Positions 52,459 to 62,555 of a stretch of DNA of 64,000 bases are shown here, in pieces; within the stretch, counting starts at the first letter, position 1, and every line of letters begins with the position of its first letter. The notes under the pieces were generated by a model. The model saw only the letters and a program-made list of their open reading frames with translations, did not search any database and was not told the origin of the DNA. The stretch comes from RPQJ01 sp963696545. GTDB lineage: Bacteria > Pseudomonadota > Gammaproteobacteria > Steroidobacterales > Steroidobacteraceae. Location: contig CAVOKQ010000007.1 of assembly GCA_963696545.1 (NCBI GenBank), positions 248,001 to 312,000 on the forward strand. Reading direction: 5' to 3'. Position numbers and translations under genes: made by a program.

Positions 52459-54807
52459 TCAGATCCTGGCTTTACGGAGCCGCAGCGCGTTCGAGATCAC
52501 GCTCACCGAGCTCAACGACATCGCAGCCGCAGCCACCGCCGGCGCCAGCAGCGTGCCGGTCAGCGGATACAGCACGCCGGCGGCCAGCGGCACGCCGAGC
52601 GAGTTGTAGCCGAACGCGAACAGCAGGTTCTGCCGGACGTTCGACATCGTGGCTTCGCTCAGCTTCATTGCCCGGCCGATGCCGCGCAGGTCGCCGCTGA
52701 TCAGCGTGACGCCCGCCGTCTGTTTCGCGATGTCGGACCCTGCACCCATCGCGATGCCCACGTCGGCCTCGGCCAGTGCCGGTGCGTCGTTGATTCCATC
52801 GCCGGCCATCGCGACCTTGCGACCTTCGCTGCGAAGACGACGGATCACGGCCGCCTTCTCTTCCGGCCGGACGCCCGCGTGTATCTCGTCGATGCCGAGC
52901 TGCTCCGCCACCGCGCGCACGGACGCCTCATGGTCCCCGGACAGCAGCACGACCCGCAGTCCCTCGCGCTTGAAATGCTGCACCGCGTCCCAGCTGTCGG
53001 GCTTCAGCGGATCGGCGATGCCCAGCAACCCGATCGGAATCTTGTCTACCGCGACGAACACGATCGTCTGGCCGAGCGCACGGAGTCGCTCTGCCTCACG
53101 CTCGAGCGCGCCCACATCCACGCCCGCCTCTTCCATCAGCCGCGCGTTGCCTACGGAGACGTTGCGCAACTGCACGACGCCCATCGCGCCGGCACCTGGC
53201 AACGCCTGGAAGCCGTAAGTGCGACCGAGCCTGAGCCCCTTGCGCTGCGCGATCCGCACGACGGCCGCGGCGATCGGATGCTCGCTCGCCTGCTCGAGGC
53301 TCGCCGCATAGCGCAGCAGCTCGGACTCCGCGACGTCGTCTACCGGGATGACGCTCACGACCTCGGGACGGCCGGCCGTCAGCGTGCCCGTCTTGTCGAG
53401 CACGAGCGTATCCACTTCCTCGAGTCGCTCCAGCGATTCGGCGTTGCGGAACAGCACGCCAGCCTGCGCGCCGCGCCCCATCGCGACCGTCATCGACATC
53501 GGTGTCGCGAGCCCGAGCGCACAGGGACACGCGACGATCAGCGTGCTCACCGCGATCAGCAGCGCGTTTGCAAGCCGCGGCTCGGGCCCGATGAAGGCCC
53601 AGGCGAGTGCGGCCACGACGGCCACGAGAACCACCGCCGGCACGAACCAGCCCGAGACGCGGTCGGCCAGCGCCTGCACCGGCGCCCGGCTGCGCTGCGC
53701 CTCGGCCACCGTCTGCACGATGCGAGCCAGCACCGTCTCTGATCCGACGCGTTCGGCGCGCATCACGAGCGACGCAGCGCCGTTCAGCGTGCCGCCAATC
53801 AGTGCTGCACCGGCCGACTTTTCGACCGGCACCGACTCGCCGGTGACCATCGACTCGTCCACGGTGCCGCGACCCTCGACGACCACACCGTCCACGGGCA
53901 CCTTCTCGCCCGGCCGCACGCGCAGCTGGTCGCCCACCCGCACCTGCTCGAGCGATATCTCGCGTTGCTGCCCGTCTGCCTCGATGCGATGCGCCAGCTT
54001 CGGCGCAAGGTCGAGCAGCGCACGCAACGCAGCGCCCGTGCGGCTCCTGGCCTTGAGCTCGAGCACCTGGCCGAGCAGCACCAGCGTCACGATCATCGCA
54101 GCGGACTCGAAGTAGAGTGCCGCGTGACCGCCATGCCGGAAGGCCTGCGGAACCAGGCCCGGGGCAAGCGTCGCCACCACGCTGTAGCCGTAGGCCACGG
54201 AGACGCCGAGCCCGATCAGCGTGAACATGTTCAGGTTGCGGGTCGTCAGCGAGCGCGCTCCGCGCTCGAGCAGCGGCCAGCCGCACCAGAGCACGACGGG
54301 CGTGGCGAGCGAGAATTGCAGCCACGCGACGGTGACCGGCGACAGGGCCGACAGGTGCCACCCCAGCATCGAGGCCATAGCGAATCCGACCAGCGGCACC
54401 GTCAACGCGAGCGCGACCAGGAAGCGCCGGCGCATGTCTATGAGTTCGGGATCCTCCCCTTCGGACAGCAGCGGCACCGCCGGCTCGAGCGCCATGCCGC
54501 ATATCGGACAGGCGGCCGGCACCGGGCTCTCGACGCCAGGGCACATCGGGCAGATGTACAGCGACTCGCCGGGCCGCAGCACGCGCGCCACCGGTGCTGC
54601 GGTCGCACCCGCAGTTGCAGCCGCGGCGTGGCAACAATCGTGTTTCGCCGGGGCGGTCACCTCAGGCGCAGCCACGGGCGCGGAAGCCGGTGCAGCCGCG
54701 GCATGGCAACAGTCGTGGGCGGGCGGCGCGACGGTCACGGGCACCTCGACCGGCGCTTTCTGCTCGCCATGGCAGCAACTGCCGCCCTGCGTCTTCGTGT
54801 CGTTCAT
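52459..54807 (-). CDS. copA: Copper-exporting P1B-type ATPase
   Basis: This 782-residue protein has no classical HMA domain at the N-terminus. Instead it carries three CCH motifs (residues 11-13, 33-35, 58-60) in alanine/proline linker, then a heavy-metal-binding module CPMCP...ACPICGMALEP (86-109). The ATPase core is complete: TGES, the CPC metal site in VACPCALGLATP, DKTGTLTAGRP phosphorylation site, the SEHP nucleotide motif, GDGINDAPALAEADVGIAMG, and C-terminal MSLSSVSVISNALRL. CopA moves Cu(I) out of the cytoplasm. It starts four bases after the cusA stop. Confidence 0.95.
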   Translation of the reverse strand: MNDTKTQGGSCCHGEQKAPVEVPVTVAPPAHDCCHAAAAPASAPVAAPEVTAPAKHDCCHAAAATAGATAAPVARVLRPGESLYICPMCPGVESPVPAACPICGMALEPAVPLLSEGEDPELIDMRRRFLVALALTVPLVGFAMASMLGWHLSALSPVTVAWLQFSLATPVVLWCGWPLLERGARSLTTRNLNMFTLIGLGVSVAYGYSVVATLAPGLVPQAFRHGGHAALYFESAAMIVTLVLLGQVLELKARSRTGAALRALLDLAPKLAHRIEADGQQREISLEQVRVGDQLRVRPGEKVPVDGVVVEGRGTVDESMVTGESVPVEKSAGAALIGGTLNGAASLVMRAERVGSETVLARIVQTVAEAQRSRAPVQALADRVSGWFVPAVVLVAVVAALAWAFIGPEPRLANALLIAVSTLIVACPCALGLATPMSMTVAMGRGAQAGVLFRNAESLERLEEVDTLVLDKTGTLTAGRPEVVSVIPVDDVAESELLRYAASLEQASEHPIAAAVVRIAQRKGLRLGRTYGFQALPGAGAMGVVQLRNVSVGNARLMEEAGVDVGALEREAERLRALGQTIVFVAVDKIPIGLLGIADPLKPDSWDAVQHFKREGLRVVLLSGDHEASVRAVAEQLGIDEIHAGVRPEEKAAVIRRLRSEGRKVAMAGDGINDAPALAEADVGIAMGAGSDIAKQTAGVTLISGDLRGIGRAMKLSEATMSNVRQNLLFAFGYNSLGVPLAAGVLYPLTGTLLAPAVAAAAMSLSSVSVISNALRLRKARI

Positions 54808-54811
54808 GCGA

Positions 54812-57800
54812 CTAGTTTACCGCCCGCGGCAGCCGCCAGCCGTTCACGATGAGGTACAGCGACGGAATGATCACCAGCGTCAGCACCGTGGCCGAGACCA
54901 TGCCGCCCACCATCGGTGCGGCGATCCGGCGCATCACCTCGGAGCCGGTCCCGGTGCCCCACATGATCGGCAGCAGGCCCACGATGATCGTGATCACGGT
55001 CATCAGCTTCGGCCGCAGCCGCAGCAATGCCCCCTCGACGATCGCGTCGCGCAGCTCGGCACGGGTGGCCTCGCGACCCTCCGACCGGGCCTTCGCCTGT
55101 CGATCCTGCCAGGCATGCTCCAGGTACATGACCATCACGACGCCGGTCTCGGCCGCGACGCCGGCGAGTGCGATGAAGCCCACGGCCGCCGCGATCGAAA
55201 GGTCGTAATCGAGCAGGTACAGCAGCCACACGCCTCCTACCAGGGCGAACGGCAGCGCACCGAGGATCAGCAGCACGTCGCGTGCGTTGCGGAAATTCAG
55301 GTACAGCAGCAGCACGATGATCGCGAGCGTGAGCGGCACGACGACCTTCAGGCGCTCCACGGCCCGTTCCAGGTACTCGTACTGCCCGGACCACGCGAGG
55401 CTGTATCCGGGCGGAAGCTTGAGTTCGGCCGCGATCTTCTGCTTCGCGTCCCGCACGTAACCGCCGAGGTCGCGTCCCTGGATGTCGACGAAGACCCAGC
55501 CCGACGGTCTCGCGTTCTCGCTGCGGATCATCGCGGGACCGTCGGCCACCTCGACTCGAGCAACATCCGAAAGCGTCACGTTCGCGCCGGTCGGCGTGAC
55601 GATCGGCAGCGCGCGCAGCTTCCCGAGCGAGTCGCGGAAGTCCTGCGGGTAGCGCAGGTTGATCGGATAGCGCTCGAGTCCCTCGACCGTGTAGCTCACG
55701 GTCATGCCGCCGACAGCACTGCCGACTATGTCCTGCACGTCCTTGACGTTGAGTCCGTAGCGCCCGGCTGCGACCCGGTCGATGTCGACGTCGAGGTAGC
55801 GGCCGGTCGCGGTCCGCTCGGCGTAGACGGACGTCGTCCCCTGCACCGGGCGCAGGATGTCCTCGATCTGTCGCCCGAGACGCTGGATCGCCTCGAGGTC
55901 GGGTCCCATGATCTTGATGCCGACCGGCGTGCGGATGCCGGTGGCGAGCATGTCGATGCGGGTCTTGATCGGGTAGCCCCACGCGTTCGACAGACCCGGG
56001 AATTTCACCACCGCGTCCAGCTCGGCCTTGAGCTTCGCGGGCGTCATTCCCGGCCGCCACTGGTCGCGTGGCCTCAGCTTGATCGTGGTCTCGAACATCT
56101 CGATCGGCGCCGGGTCGGTGGCGGTCTCTGCACGACCCGCCTTGCCGAACACCCGCTCGACCTCGGGCACGGTCCGGATCAGCTTGTCGGTCTGCTGCAG
56201 CAAGGCGCGCGCCGCATCGGTCGACAACCCAGGCAGCGTCGTCGGCATGTACAGCAGGTCGCCCTCGTCGAGCTCGGGCATGAACTCGGTGCCGAGCCTG
56301 GACGCCGGCCACAATGTCGCCAACACGAGTACAGTGGCGATCACGGTAACGGTCCACGGGGCTTTCAGCGCCACCTCGAGGAACGGCCTGTACACGGCCA
56401 TCGTGGCGCGATTCACCGGGTTCGCCGACTCCGGGCGGATCCGACCGCGCACCAGCCAGTAGATCAGCACCGGCACCAGCGTGATCGACAGCAGCGATGC
56501 CCACACCATCGCATAGGTCTTGGTGAAGGCGAGTGGCGCGAAGAGCCGCCCCTCCTGCGCCTCCAACGTGAACACCGGCAGGAACGACAGCGCGACGATC
56601 ATCAGCGAGAAGAACAGCGACGGCCCGACCTCCTTGCAACCGTCGTAGATCGCCTGCATGCGTGCGTCACCCTCGAGCTCGCCGTGCTCGAGCTTCTTGT
56701 GCACGTTCTCGATCATCACGATCGCCGCGTCCACCAGCGTGCCGATCGCGATCGCGATGCCGCCGAGCGACATGATGTTGGCGTTGATGCCCTGCAGGTG
56801 CATCACGATGAATGCACCGAGCACGGCGATCGGGGTGACGATCACCACGATCAGGCCCGAGCGCACGTGGAACAGGAATACGAAGCAGACCAGCGCCACG
56901 ACGAGGAATTCGTCGAGCAGCTTGCGCTTCAGGTTGTCGACCGCGCGCTGGATCAGCGACGAGCGGTCGTACGTGGTCACGATCTCGACGCCCGCCGGCA
57001 GGCCGCCCTTCAGCTCATCGAGCTTGGCTCGCACGCGCTCGATCGTCTCGCGGGCATTGTCGCCGTTGCGCATCACGATCACGCCGCCGACCGCCTCGCC
57101 CTCGCCGTCGAGTTCGCCGATGCCGCGGCGCATTTCGGGACCGAGACGCACCTCGGCGACGTCGCGCAGCAGCACGGGCGTGCCCTGCTTCGTCGACATC
57201 ACCGGGATGCGCTCGAGGTCCTGCACGCTCTTCACGTACCCGGTCGCGCGCACCATGTACTCGGCCTCTGCCATCTCGACGACCGAGCCGCCGATCTCCT
57301 GGTTGCCCTCGCGGATCGCTTTCTCGACCATCATCAGCGACAACCCGTAGCCACGCAGCCGCAGCGGGTCCACTACGACCTGGTACTGCTTCACCATGCC
57401 GCCGACGGTCGCGACCTCGGCGACGCCGTCGAGCGCCTGCAGCTCGAACTTCAAGAACCAGTCCTGGATGGATCGCAGTTGCGCGAGGTCGTGCTGGCCC
57501 GTGCGATCCACCAGTGCGTACTGGTAGATCCAGCCGACGCCGGTCGCATCCGGGCCGAGCGCCGGCCGCACGCCCTCCGGCAGCCTCGCGGCCGCCTGGC
57601 TCAGGTACTCGAGCACGCGCGACCGCGCCCAGTACGGATCGGTGCCGTCCGCGAACAGCACATTGACGAACGAGTCGCCATAGAACGAGTAGCCACGCAC
57701 CGTGGTCGCGTCTGGCACCGACAGCAGTGCCGTCGTGAGCGGATACGTCACCTGGTCCTCGACGACGCGTGGCGCCTGGCCGGGGTACGGCGTGCGCACG

Positions 57801-57943
57801 ATGACCTGCACGTCAGAGAGATCGGGCAAGGCATCGACAGGCGTGTGCACGAAAGAGTACGCACCGATCGCGGTGAGCATCACTGCGAGCAGCAAAACCA
57901 GCGCACGGTTCTCGAGCGAGGCGCGAATGATCGCGTTGATCAT
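54812..57943 (-). CDS. cusA: CusA/CzcA-type heavy-metal RND efflux pump
   Basis: This 1043-residue inner-membrane proton antiporter opens INAIIRASLENRALVLLLAV. LPDLSDVQVIVRTPYPGQAP follows, and the transmembrane proton-relay helix GTLVDAAIVMIENVHKKLE holds the conserved aspartate. Late helices include AAAVGFIALAGVAAETGVVM. Length and the CusB/CusC partners place it in the Cus/Czc group; copper or silver is inferred from the copA and small Cys/His neighbours. Its ATG overlaps the cusB stop (ATGA). Confidence 0.95.
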   Translation of the reverse strand: MINAIIRASLENRALVLLLAVMLTAIGAYSFVHTPVDALPDLSDVQVIVRTPYPGQAPRVVEDQVTYPLTTALLSVPDATTVRGYSFYGDSFVNVLFADGTDPYWARSRVLEYLSQAAARLPEGVRPALGPDATGVGWIYQYALVDRTGQHDLAQLRSIQDWFLKFELQALDGVAEVATVGGMVKQYQVVVDPLRLRGYGLSLMMVEKAIREGNQEIGGSVVEMAEAEYMVRATGYVKSVQDLERIPVMSTKQGTPVLLRDVAEVRLGPEMRRGIGELDGEGEAVGGVIVMRNGDNARETIERVRAKLDELKGGLPAGVEIVTTYDRSSLIQRAVDNLKRKLLDEFLVVALVCFVFLFHVRSGLIVVIVTPIAVLGAFIVMHLQGINANIMSLGGIAIAIGTLVDAAIVMIENVHKKLEHGELEGDARMQAIYDGCKEVGPSLFFSLMIVALSFLPVFTLEAQEGRLFAPLAFTKTYAMVWASLLSITLVPVLIYWLVRGRIRPESANPVNRATMAVYRPFLEVALKAPWTVTVIATVLVLATLWPASRLGTEFMPELDEGDLLYMPTTLPGLSTDAARALLQQTDKLIRTVPEVERVFGKAGRAETATDPAPIEMFETTIKLRPRDQWRPGMTPAKLKAELDAVVKFPGLSNAWGYPIKTRIDMLATGIRTPVGIKIMGPDLEAIQRLGRQIEDILRPVQGTTSVYAERTATGRYLDVDIDRVAAGRYGLNVKDVQDIVGSAVGGMTVSYTVEGLERYPINLRYPQDFRDSLGKLRALPIVTPTGANVTLSDVARVEVADGPAMIRSENARPSGWVFVDIQGRDLGGYVRDAKQKIAAELKLPPGYSLAWSGQYEYLERAVERLKVVVPLTLAIIVLLLYLNFRNARDVLLILGALPFALVGGVWLLYLLDYDLSIAAAVGFIALAGVAAETGVVMVMYLEHAWQDRQAKARSEGREATRAELRDAIVEGALLRLRPKLMTVITIIVGLLPIMWGTGTGSEVMRRIAAPMVGGMVSATVLTLVIIPSLYLIVNGWRLPRAVN

Positions 57944-59355
57944 GGGGACGCCTCGAGCCGCTCCATGCCGGCACGCAGGTTCGCCTCAGAATCGAGCAGG
58001 AACTGCCCGGCGACGACCACGTTGTCGCCCGCCGCGATGCCCTGGACGATGGCCACGCGTTCGCCGCTCTCGGCGCCTGCGACGACGCGCCGTGCCGAGA
58101 ATCTTCCTTCGCCGAGTGCGATCACGACGCGGTCCTCGCTGCCGCCGCGGATCAGCGCGCTGCGCGGGATGGTCACAGCCTGCGGCCCGCCCTCGCCGAC
58201 GAGGCTCACGGACACCAGCATGTTGGGACGCACGCCCGCAGGCGGAGTCTCGAGCGTGATCCGCGCCTTCAGCGTGCGCGTCTCCATGTCGAGCTCGGGG
58301 TAGATGTACTCGACGCGGCCCATCACCGGCTGGCCCGGCAGCGAGACAAATCGCAATTCGGCCGGGGTACCTGCGACGACCCACGCCGCCTGCGCCTCGG
58401 GCACCTCCGCGATGACCCACAGGCTGCCGAGTCCGGTGATCGTCATCGCCACCATGTCGGGCGTGACCATCGAGCCTTCCTTGAGTTCCAGTTCAGTGAC
58501 GACACCGGAAATCGGCGCAACGTACGGCACTCGCCCGGAAGCGCGCCCCGTCTTGCGGATCCGTGCCGCGGTACCCGCGTCGAGCCCGAGCGCGCGCAGT
58601 CGATCGTTCGATGCATCGACCAGGTCACGATTGCCGATTCGCAGCGCGTCGAGGTACTCCTGCTGCGCGCTCTCGAGCAGCGGCGAATAGAGCGTGAACA
58701 GCACCTGCCCGGCCTTGACGGTCTCGCCCATCGAGCGCACTGCCAGGCTCTCGACCCAGCCCTCGGCCCGCGGTCGCACCTGCTGCACGTGCCGCTCGTC
58801 GAACCCGACGTAGCCGACCGTGTCCGCGCGACGCGGCAGCGAGCCCAGCACCGCGGCCTCGGTGCGCACGCCGATGTTGTTCACGACGGCCGGCGAGATG
58901 CGTATCTCCGGGCCGGCGGCGTCGGCGAGCACGGGCACGTAGTCCATGCCCATCTCGTCCTTCATCGGCACCTTCGAAGTGCGATTCGGGTCGTGTGGAT
59001 GCCGGTAGTAAAGCGGCTTCGCTGCAGCTTCGGGCGACACGGCAGCCGGCGCGCCCGTGGTGCCACTCTCGACCTTGACCAGAGTCATGCCGCAGATCGG
59101 GCATTGGCCAGGCGCGTCGCGCACGACGTCCGCGTGCATGGGGCACCGGTACTTCGGGTTCATGTGCTTCACGGCATGCTCGACGGCGGTGTCGTCCGCC
59201 GCCGACTTGGGCGGCTCAGAAGCCCCGGGCAGGTCCTTGCGGGAGCATCCGGCGATTCCGAGCGCAAGCAGCGCCAGGGCGACGACCGCGATGCGCACGC
59301 CTGCTGCGGGACCGCTCGACCGCCAATGGTTCGACTTTCGCATTGTGACGCTCAC
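57940..59355 (-). CDS. cusB: CusB-type periplasmic adaptor with two metal-binding modules
   Basis: This is 471 residues from GTG 59355 overlapping the cusC stop; an ATG at 59343 is also in frame. It is a lipoprotein-like export signal (AGC, ~37). A heavy-metal-binding domain YRCPMHADVVRDAPGQCPIC, then GMTLV (~70-95), is followed by a CusB-type HPHDPNRTSKVPMKDEMGMD, then YVPV block. The membrane-fusion barrel and lipoyl region includes ISGVVTELELKEGSMVTPDM. It bridges CusA to CusC and delivers copper. Confidence 0.94.
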   Translation of the reverse strand: MSVTMRKSNHWRSSGPAAGVRIAVVALALLALGIAGCSRKDLPGASEPPKSAADDTAVEHAVKHMNPKYRCPMHADVVRDAPGQCPICGMTLVKVESGTTGAPAAVSPEAAAKPLYYRHPHDPNRTSKVPMKDEMGMDYVPVLADAAGPEIRISPAVVNNIGVRTEAAVLGSLPRRADTVGYVGFDERHVQQVRPRAEGWVESLAVRSMGETVKAGQVLFTLYSPLLESAQQEYLDALRIGNRDLVDASNDRLRALGLDAGTAARIRKTGRASGRVPYVAPISGVVTELELKEGSMVTPDMVAMTITGLGSLWVIAEVPEAQAAWVVAGTPAELRFVSLPGQPVMGRVEYIYPELDMETRTLKARITLETPPAGVRPNMLVSVSLVGEGGPQAVTIPRSALIRGGSEDRVVIALGEGRFSARRVVAGAESGERVAIVQGIAAGDNVVVAGQFLLDSEANLRAGMERLEASP

Positions 59356-60662
59356 GGCCCTTCTCCCACGAGGTAATCCACTTGGTACTGCGCCTGCGCG
59401 CGATCCGCAGACAGTCGCAGGTGCTTCAGCTTGGTCTCGAGTGCCGTGCGCCGCGCATTGACGACCTCGTCCACCATGGCGCGATTGCTGCGGTAAGCGA
59501 GCAGCGCGGCCTGCACCGACTGGTCGGCGAGCGGCACCAGGTCGGTCTCGTAGAACTTCTCGAGATCGCCGGTGCGCTCGACCACGGCCACGGTCTCCGC
59601 GAGCATCGCCTGCATCTCGCGCTGGTGATCGACGTGCATCTCGTGCAGTCCGCGCGCTTCGGCCTGCGCGGCCGCGATTTCGCGGTTCTGCCTGTCGCCA
59701 CGGAACAGCGGCAGGTCCACGCTCACCATCGCGGTCAGCATGTCCGGGCGGTTCTGGCCGTCCATCTCACCGCCGCGGAACCCGTAGCTGACGTCGAGCA
59801 TCCAGCCGGGCTTGTTGGCCTGGCGCGCCAGGTCGACCGCAGTCTGCGCCGCCTCGATCCGGTGCTCGAAATCGACTTGCGCCGGGTGCCTTTGCAGTCC
59901 GGCCTCGAGCGAAGCGAGCGCCTGCGTCTCCGGGCGACCCGGAAGCGTGAACGGACCGGCCCGGGCCGCATCTTCGTCACCGAGCCAGCGGGCGAGCTGG
60001 GCCCGTCGCATGGACTCATCCCGATCGAGGTCCAGCTGCTGCTCGCGCAACATGGCGACGTCCAGGCCGGCCTGCAGCACTTCGATCTGCTTGCCCTCGC
60101 CCGAGGCATACCGGGCACGCGCCGAGCTGCGCATCTGCTCGACCCACGACTGCTGCCCGACGATCAGCTCGCGCGCCGCATCGAGGTACGCGAGTTCCAC
60201 CCACACGCGGCGCACCTCGCGCTGCACGACACGCCGACGGTCCGCCGCCTCCGCGTCCTTGGCGGTCGCAATCTGGTTCATCCGCTTGCGGGAGAGCTCA
60301 CGCGTCCGGCCGGACGGAAACTCCTGGCTCACGCCGACCTCGACCATCGTCATGTCTTCGTCGGTGAAGCTGAAGTTGTTCACCGGCACGTTGACGGCGC
60401 CGACCCGCAGCCGCGGATCCATCAACTGCCCTTCCGCGATGGCCTGCTCGCGCATGCCCCCGGATTCCGCGGCCAGCTGCTGCAGTACCGAATCGCGCTC
60501 GACAGCGAGTCGCTCAGCCTCTGCGAGCGCGAGCGTCTGCTCCGCACGGGCGCTTGCGATCCCAAGCGCACAAAGCAGTACGAACGCCGTCAAGGCGGCG
60601 AGCGATGGATACCCTGTTCGATGTGACCGGCCTCGGTCGAGGACCGGACGGACGTGTGCCAT
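59352..60662 (-). CDS. cusC: TolC/CusC family outer-membrane efflux protein
   Basis: This 436-residue protein starts at ATG 60662, with GGGAGG seven bases upstream. The signal ends near residue 40. The two long helical OEP repeats are visible: ELSRKRMNQIATAKDAEAAD, GKQIEVLQAGLDVAMLREQQ and AQAEARGLHEMHVDHQREMQ. It forms the outer-membrane exit duct of the Cus pump. Its TGA overlaps the cusB GTG (GTGA). Confidence 0.92.
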   Translation of the reverse strand: MAHVRPVLDRGRSHRTGYPSLAALTAFVLLCALGIASARAEQTLALAEAERLAVERDSVLQQLAAESGGMREQAIAEGQLMDPRLRVGAVNVPVNNFSFTDEDMTMVEVGVSQEFPSGRTRELSRKRMNQIATAKDAEAADRRRVVQREVRRVWVELAYLDAARELIVGQQSWVEQMRSSARARYASGEGKQIEVLQAGLDVAMLREQQLDLDRDESMRRAQLARWLGDEDAARAGPFTLPGRPETQALASLEAGLQRHPAQVDFEHRIEAAQTAVDLARQANKPGWMLDVSYGFRGGEMDGQNRPDMLTAMVSVDLPLFRGDRQNREIAAAQAEARGLHEMHVDHQREMQAMLAETVAVVERTGDLEKFYETDLVPLADQSVQAALLAYRSNRAMVDEVVNARRTALETKLKHLRLSADRAQAQYQVDYLVGEGP

Positions 60663-60725
60663 TGTTGAGCCTCCCGGGCATTGAAACGCGAACGCGCCCT
60701 TCGCGGGCGGGATCCGGGGAAGGCT

Positions 60726-61124
60726 CTACTCGATGTAGCGGCAGTAACTGACTGGAATCGGTACGCGCGGAATGGGTTCGGTACGCGCCGCTTGCGGAAG
60801 GACCAAAGCTGGTACTGCCGAATCGACGCGAGGCAGTACGAACGACGCCGGAACCGCCAGGAACATCGACGCCGCGACGCGCGCGTCAACCTGCGGCTCG
60901 TGTGGATATGAACAGGTCCCTTGATCGTCACACCCATGGTGCGCGCCGTCCGCCGGCGGGCAGTACGGGCAATCGTGGCTGGGTGGAGTCGCACCTGACG
61001 AACCCGCATGCGCCATCACGCACGGCAGCGCAGCGGCCTGCAGCCAGGCGAGAACGAACAGCGCCAGCACGGCCCTCGTCAGGACGCGCTGGCGCTGCCT
61101 CACCCAATTCAGTCCGGTGGTCAC
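60726..61124 (-). CDS. Small exported Cys/His-rich protein, DUF2946-like, leading the cus operon
   Basis: This 132-residue protein starts at GTG 61124. One hydrophobic segment (VLALFVLAWLQAAALPCVMA) is followed by a Cys/His cluster, HDCPYCPPADGAHHGCDDQ, then GTCSYPHEP (~50-77). This fits a copper-binding role and resembles DUF2946 proteins of copper loci. The C-terminal third is a hydrophobic proline-rich stretch. It is the likely first gene of the cus-cop unit, 63 bases upstream of cusC; a GC-rich inverted repeat (60695-60709) lies in that gap. Confidence 0.7.
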   Translation of the reverse strand: MTTGLNWVRQRQRVLTRAVLALFVLAWLQAAALPCVMAHAGSSGATPPSHDCPYCPPADGAHHGCDDQGTCSYPHEPQVDARVAASMFLAVPASFVLPRVDSAVPALVLPQAARTEPIPRVPIPVSYCRYIE

Positions 61125-61249
61125 TTCAGGTCATGATCCAGGGTTGCGGCGCGACCGTAGCGCGATCGAGGCCGGGTGGCAAGGAAACGACGCGGCCTGG
61201 CCGATTTGCTGCGGCAAATCCCCAGGAATCAGTCACAATCGCCGCCCTG

Positions 61250-62467
61250 ATGCACAAGCCGGCCGTTGCAATCCTGCTGACCGCCCTGGCGGCGTGCCAG
61301 CGCCCCGCGCCCGACGCGCGCTGGCTGGATGGTCCGTCCGCCTTGACGACCCCGGCGGCGGCAGGCAGCCGGTTTCCGCATCTCGCAGCGCACGGCAGCG
61401 GTGCCGTCATGAGCTGGCTCGAGCCGGGCGCTGGTCACGATTTCGCACTGCGCTACTCGAGGTTCGAGGCTGGCGCATGGAGCGCGCCCGCCACGGTGGC
61501 GGGCGGCAGCGACTGGTTTATCAATTGGGCGGACTTCCCGTCGGTCGTGCCCGTCGACGAACGCCTCTGGGCGGCCCACTGGCTGCAACAGAAGCCGGGG
61601 GATGTGTATTCGTACGACGTTCGAATCACGATGAGCAAGGACGGCGGCAGTACGTGGTCGCCACCCTTCTCGCCTCATGATGACGGCACGCCAACCGAAC
61701 ATGGCTTCGTCACGCTGCTGCCGCTCGGAGAAACTGTGCAGGCCGTCTGGCTCGATGGCCGGCACACCTCGGGCGAGCACGACCATGCCGCGGGTGGTGC
61801 GGCTGGCGCGATGACCCTGCGCGGCGCCGTCATCGGAGCCGATGGGGCGAAGCAAGGCGCCGATGCCGAACTCGACGGGCGGACCTGCGACTGCTGCCAG
61901 ACCGACGCGGCACTGACACGCGAGGGGGCCGTGGTCGTCTATCGCGACCGTAGCGCCGACGAGATCCGGAACATCGCGATCGTACGACGGACGGAAGGCG
62001 GCTGGTCCGAGCCGGTTCACGTCTCGAACGACGGCTGGCGCATCGACGGCTGCCCGGTGAACGGCCCGGCGATCGACGCGCGCGGCGACGAAGTCGTCGT
62101 CGCGTGGTTCACCGCGCCGGACCGGCCCAGGGTGCGCGTCGCGTTTTCCGCCGACGGCGGGCGCACCTTCGCACCGCCCGTCGAGGTCGCGTCTGGCAAG
62201 GTCACCGGTCGCGTAGACACGGTCTTGCTGCCCGACGGCCGTGCTGCGGTCAGCTGGCTGGCCGACGAGCCGGGCGCCGCCGAAATCCGCGCCCAGGCGT
62301 TCGACCGAGCCGGCCCGGCCGGGGCGGTCGCGACGATCGCGCGCTCGGACGTGGCCCGATCGTCCGGGTTCCCGCAGATGGTGCGCGTCGCCGGCGGACT
62401 GCTGTTCGCGTGGACCGCCCCCGGCGATCCGGCGCAGGTCCGGACTGCAGTCGCACGGCTGCGATGA
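61250..62467 (+). CDS. Sialidase-like BNR-repeat lipoprotein
   Basis: This protein has 405 residues from ATG 61250, with lipobox LAAC (Cys16). Two Asp-box repeats are clear (SKDGGSTWSPP and SADGGRTFAPP) in a six-bladed propeller-like chain. A conspicuous TCDCCQTDAALT and DGCPVNGPAI hold extra cysteines. The protein is exported and may bind glycans or metal; sialidase active-site arginines are not confirmed. It diverges from the cus-cop operon with 125 bases between. Confidence 0.8.
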   Translation: MHKPAVAILLTALAACQRPAPDARWLDGPSALTTPAAAGSRFPHLAAHGSGAVMSWLEPGAGHDFALRYSRFEAGAWSAPATVAGGSDWFINWADFPSVVPVDERLWAAHWLQQKPGDVYSYDVRITMSKDGGSTWSPPFSPHDDGTPTEHGFVTLLPLGETVQAVWLDGRHTSGEHDHAAGGAAGAMTLRGAVIGADGAKQGADAELDGRTCDCCQTDAALTREGAVVVYRDRSADEIRNIAIVRRTEGGWSEPVHVSNDGWRIDGCPVNGPAIDARGDEVVVAWFTAPDRPRVRVAFSADGGRTFAPPVEVASGKVTGRVDTVLLPDGRAAVSWLADEPGAAEIRAQAFDRAGPAGAVATIARSDVARSSGFPQMVRVAGGLLFAWTAPGDPAQVRTAVARLR

Positions 62468-62555
62468 CCACCGTCCGGGCGCATCTGCACGGATGCCCCT
62501 GTGCTACGATTCCTCCCCTGAATTTCCCAGTCTCGCGAACCCCGGAGCTCGACAG

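Noticed and set aside
54221..58303. A 1360-codon open frame on the plus strand antisense to copA and cusA
   Set aside because: It mirrors the conserved minus-strand genes, has low-complexity His/Arg/Asp composition and no domain; it is a high-GC shadow.
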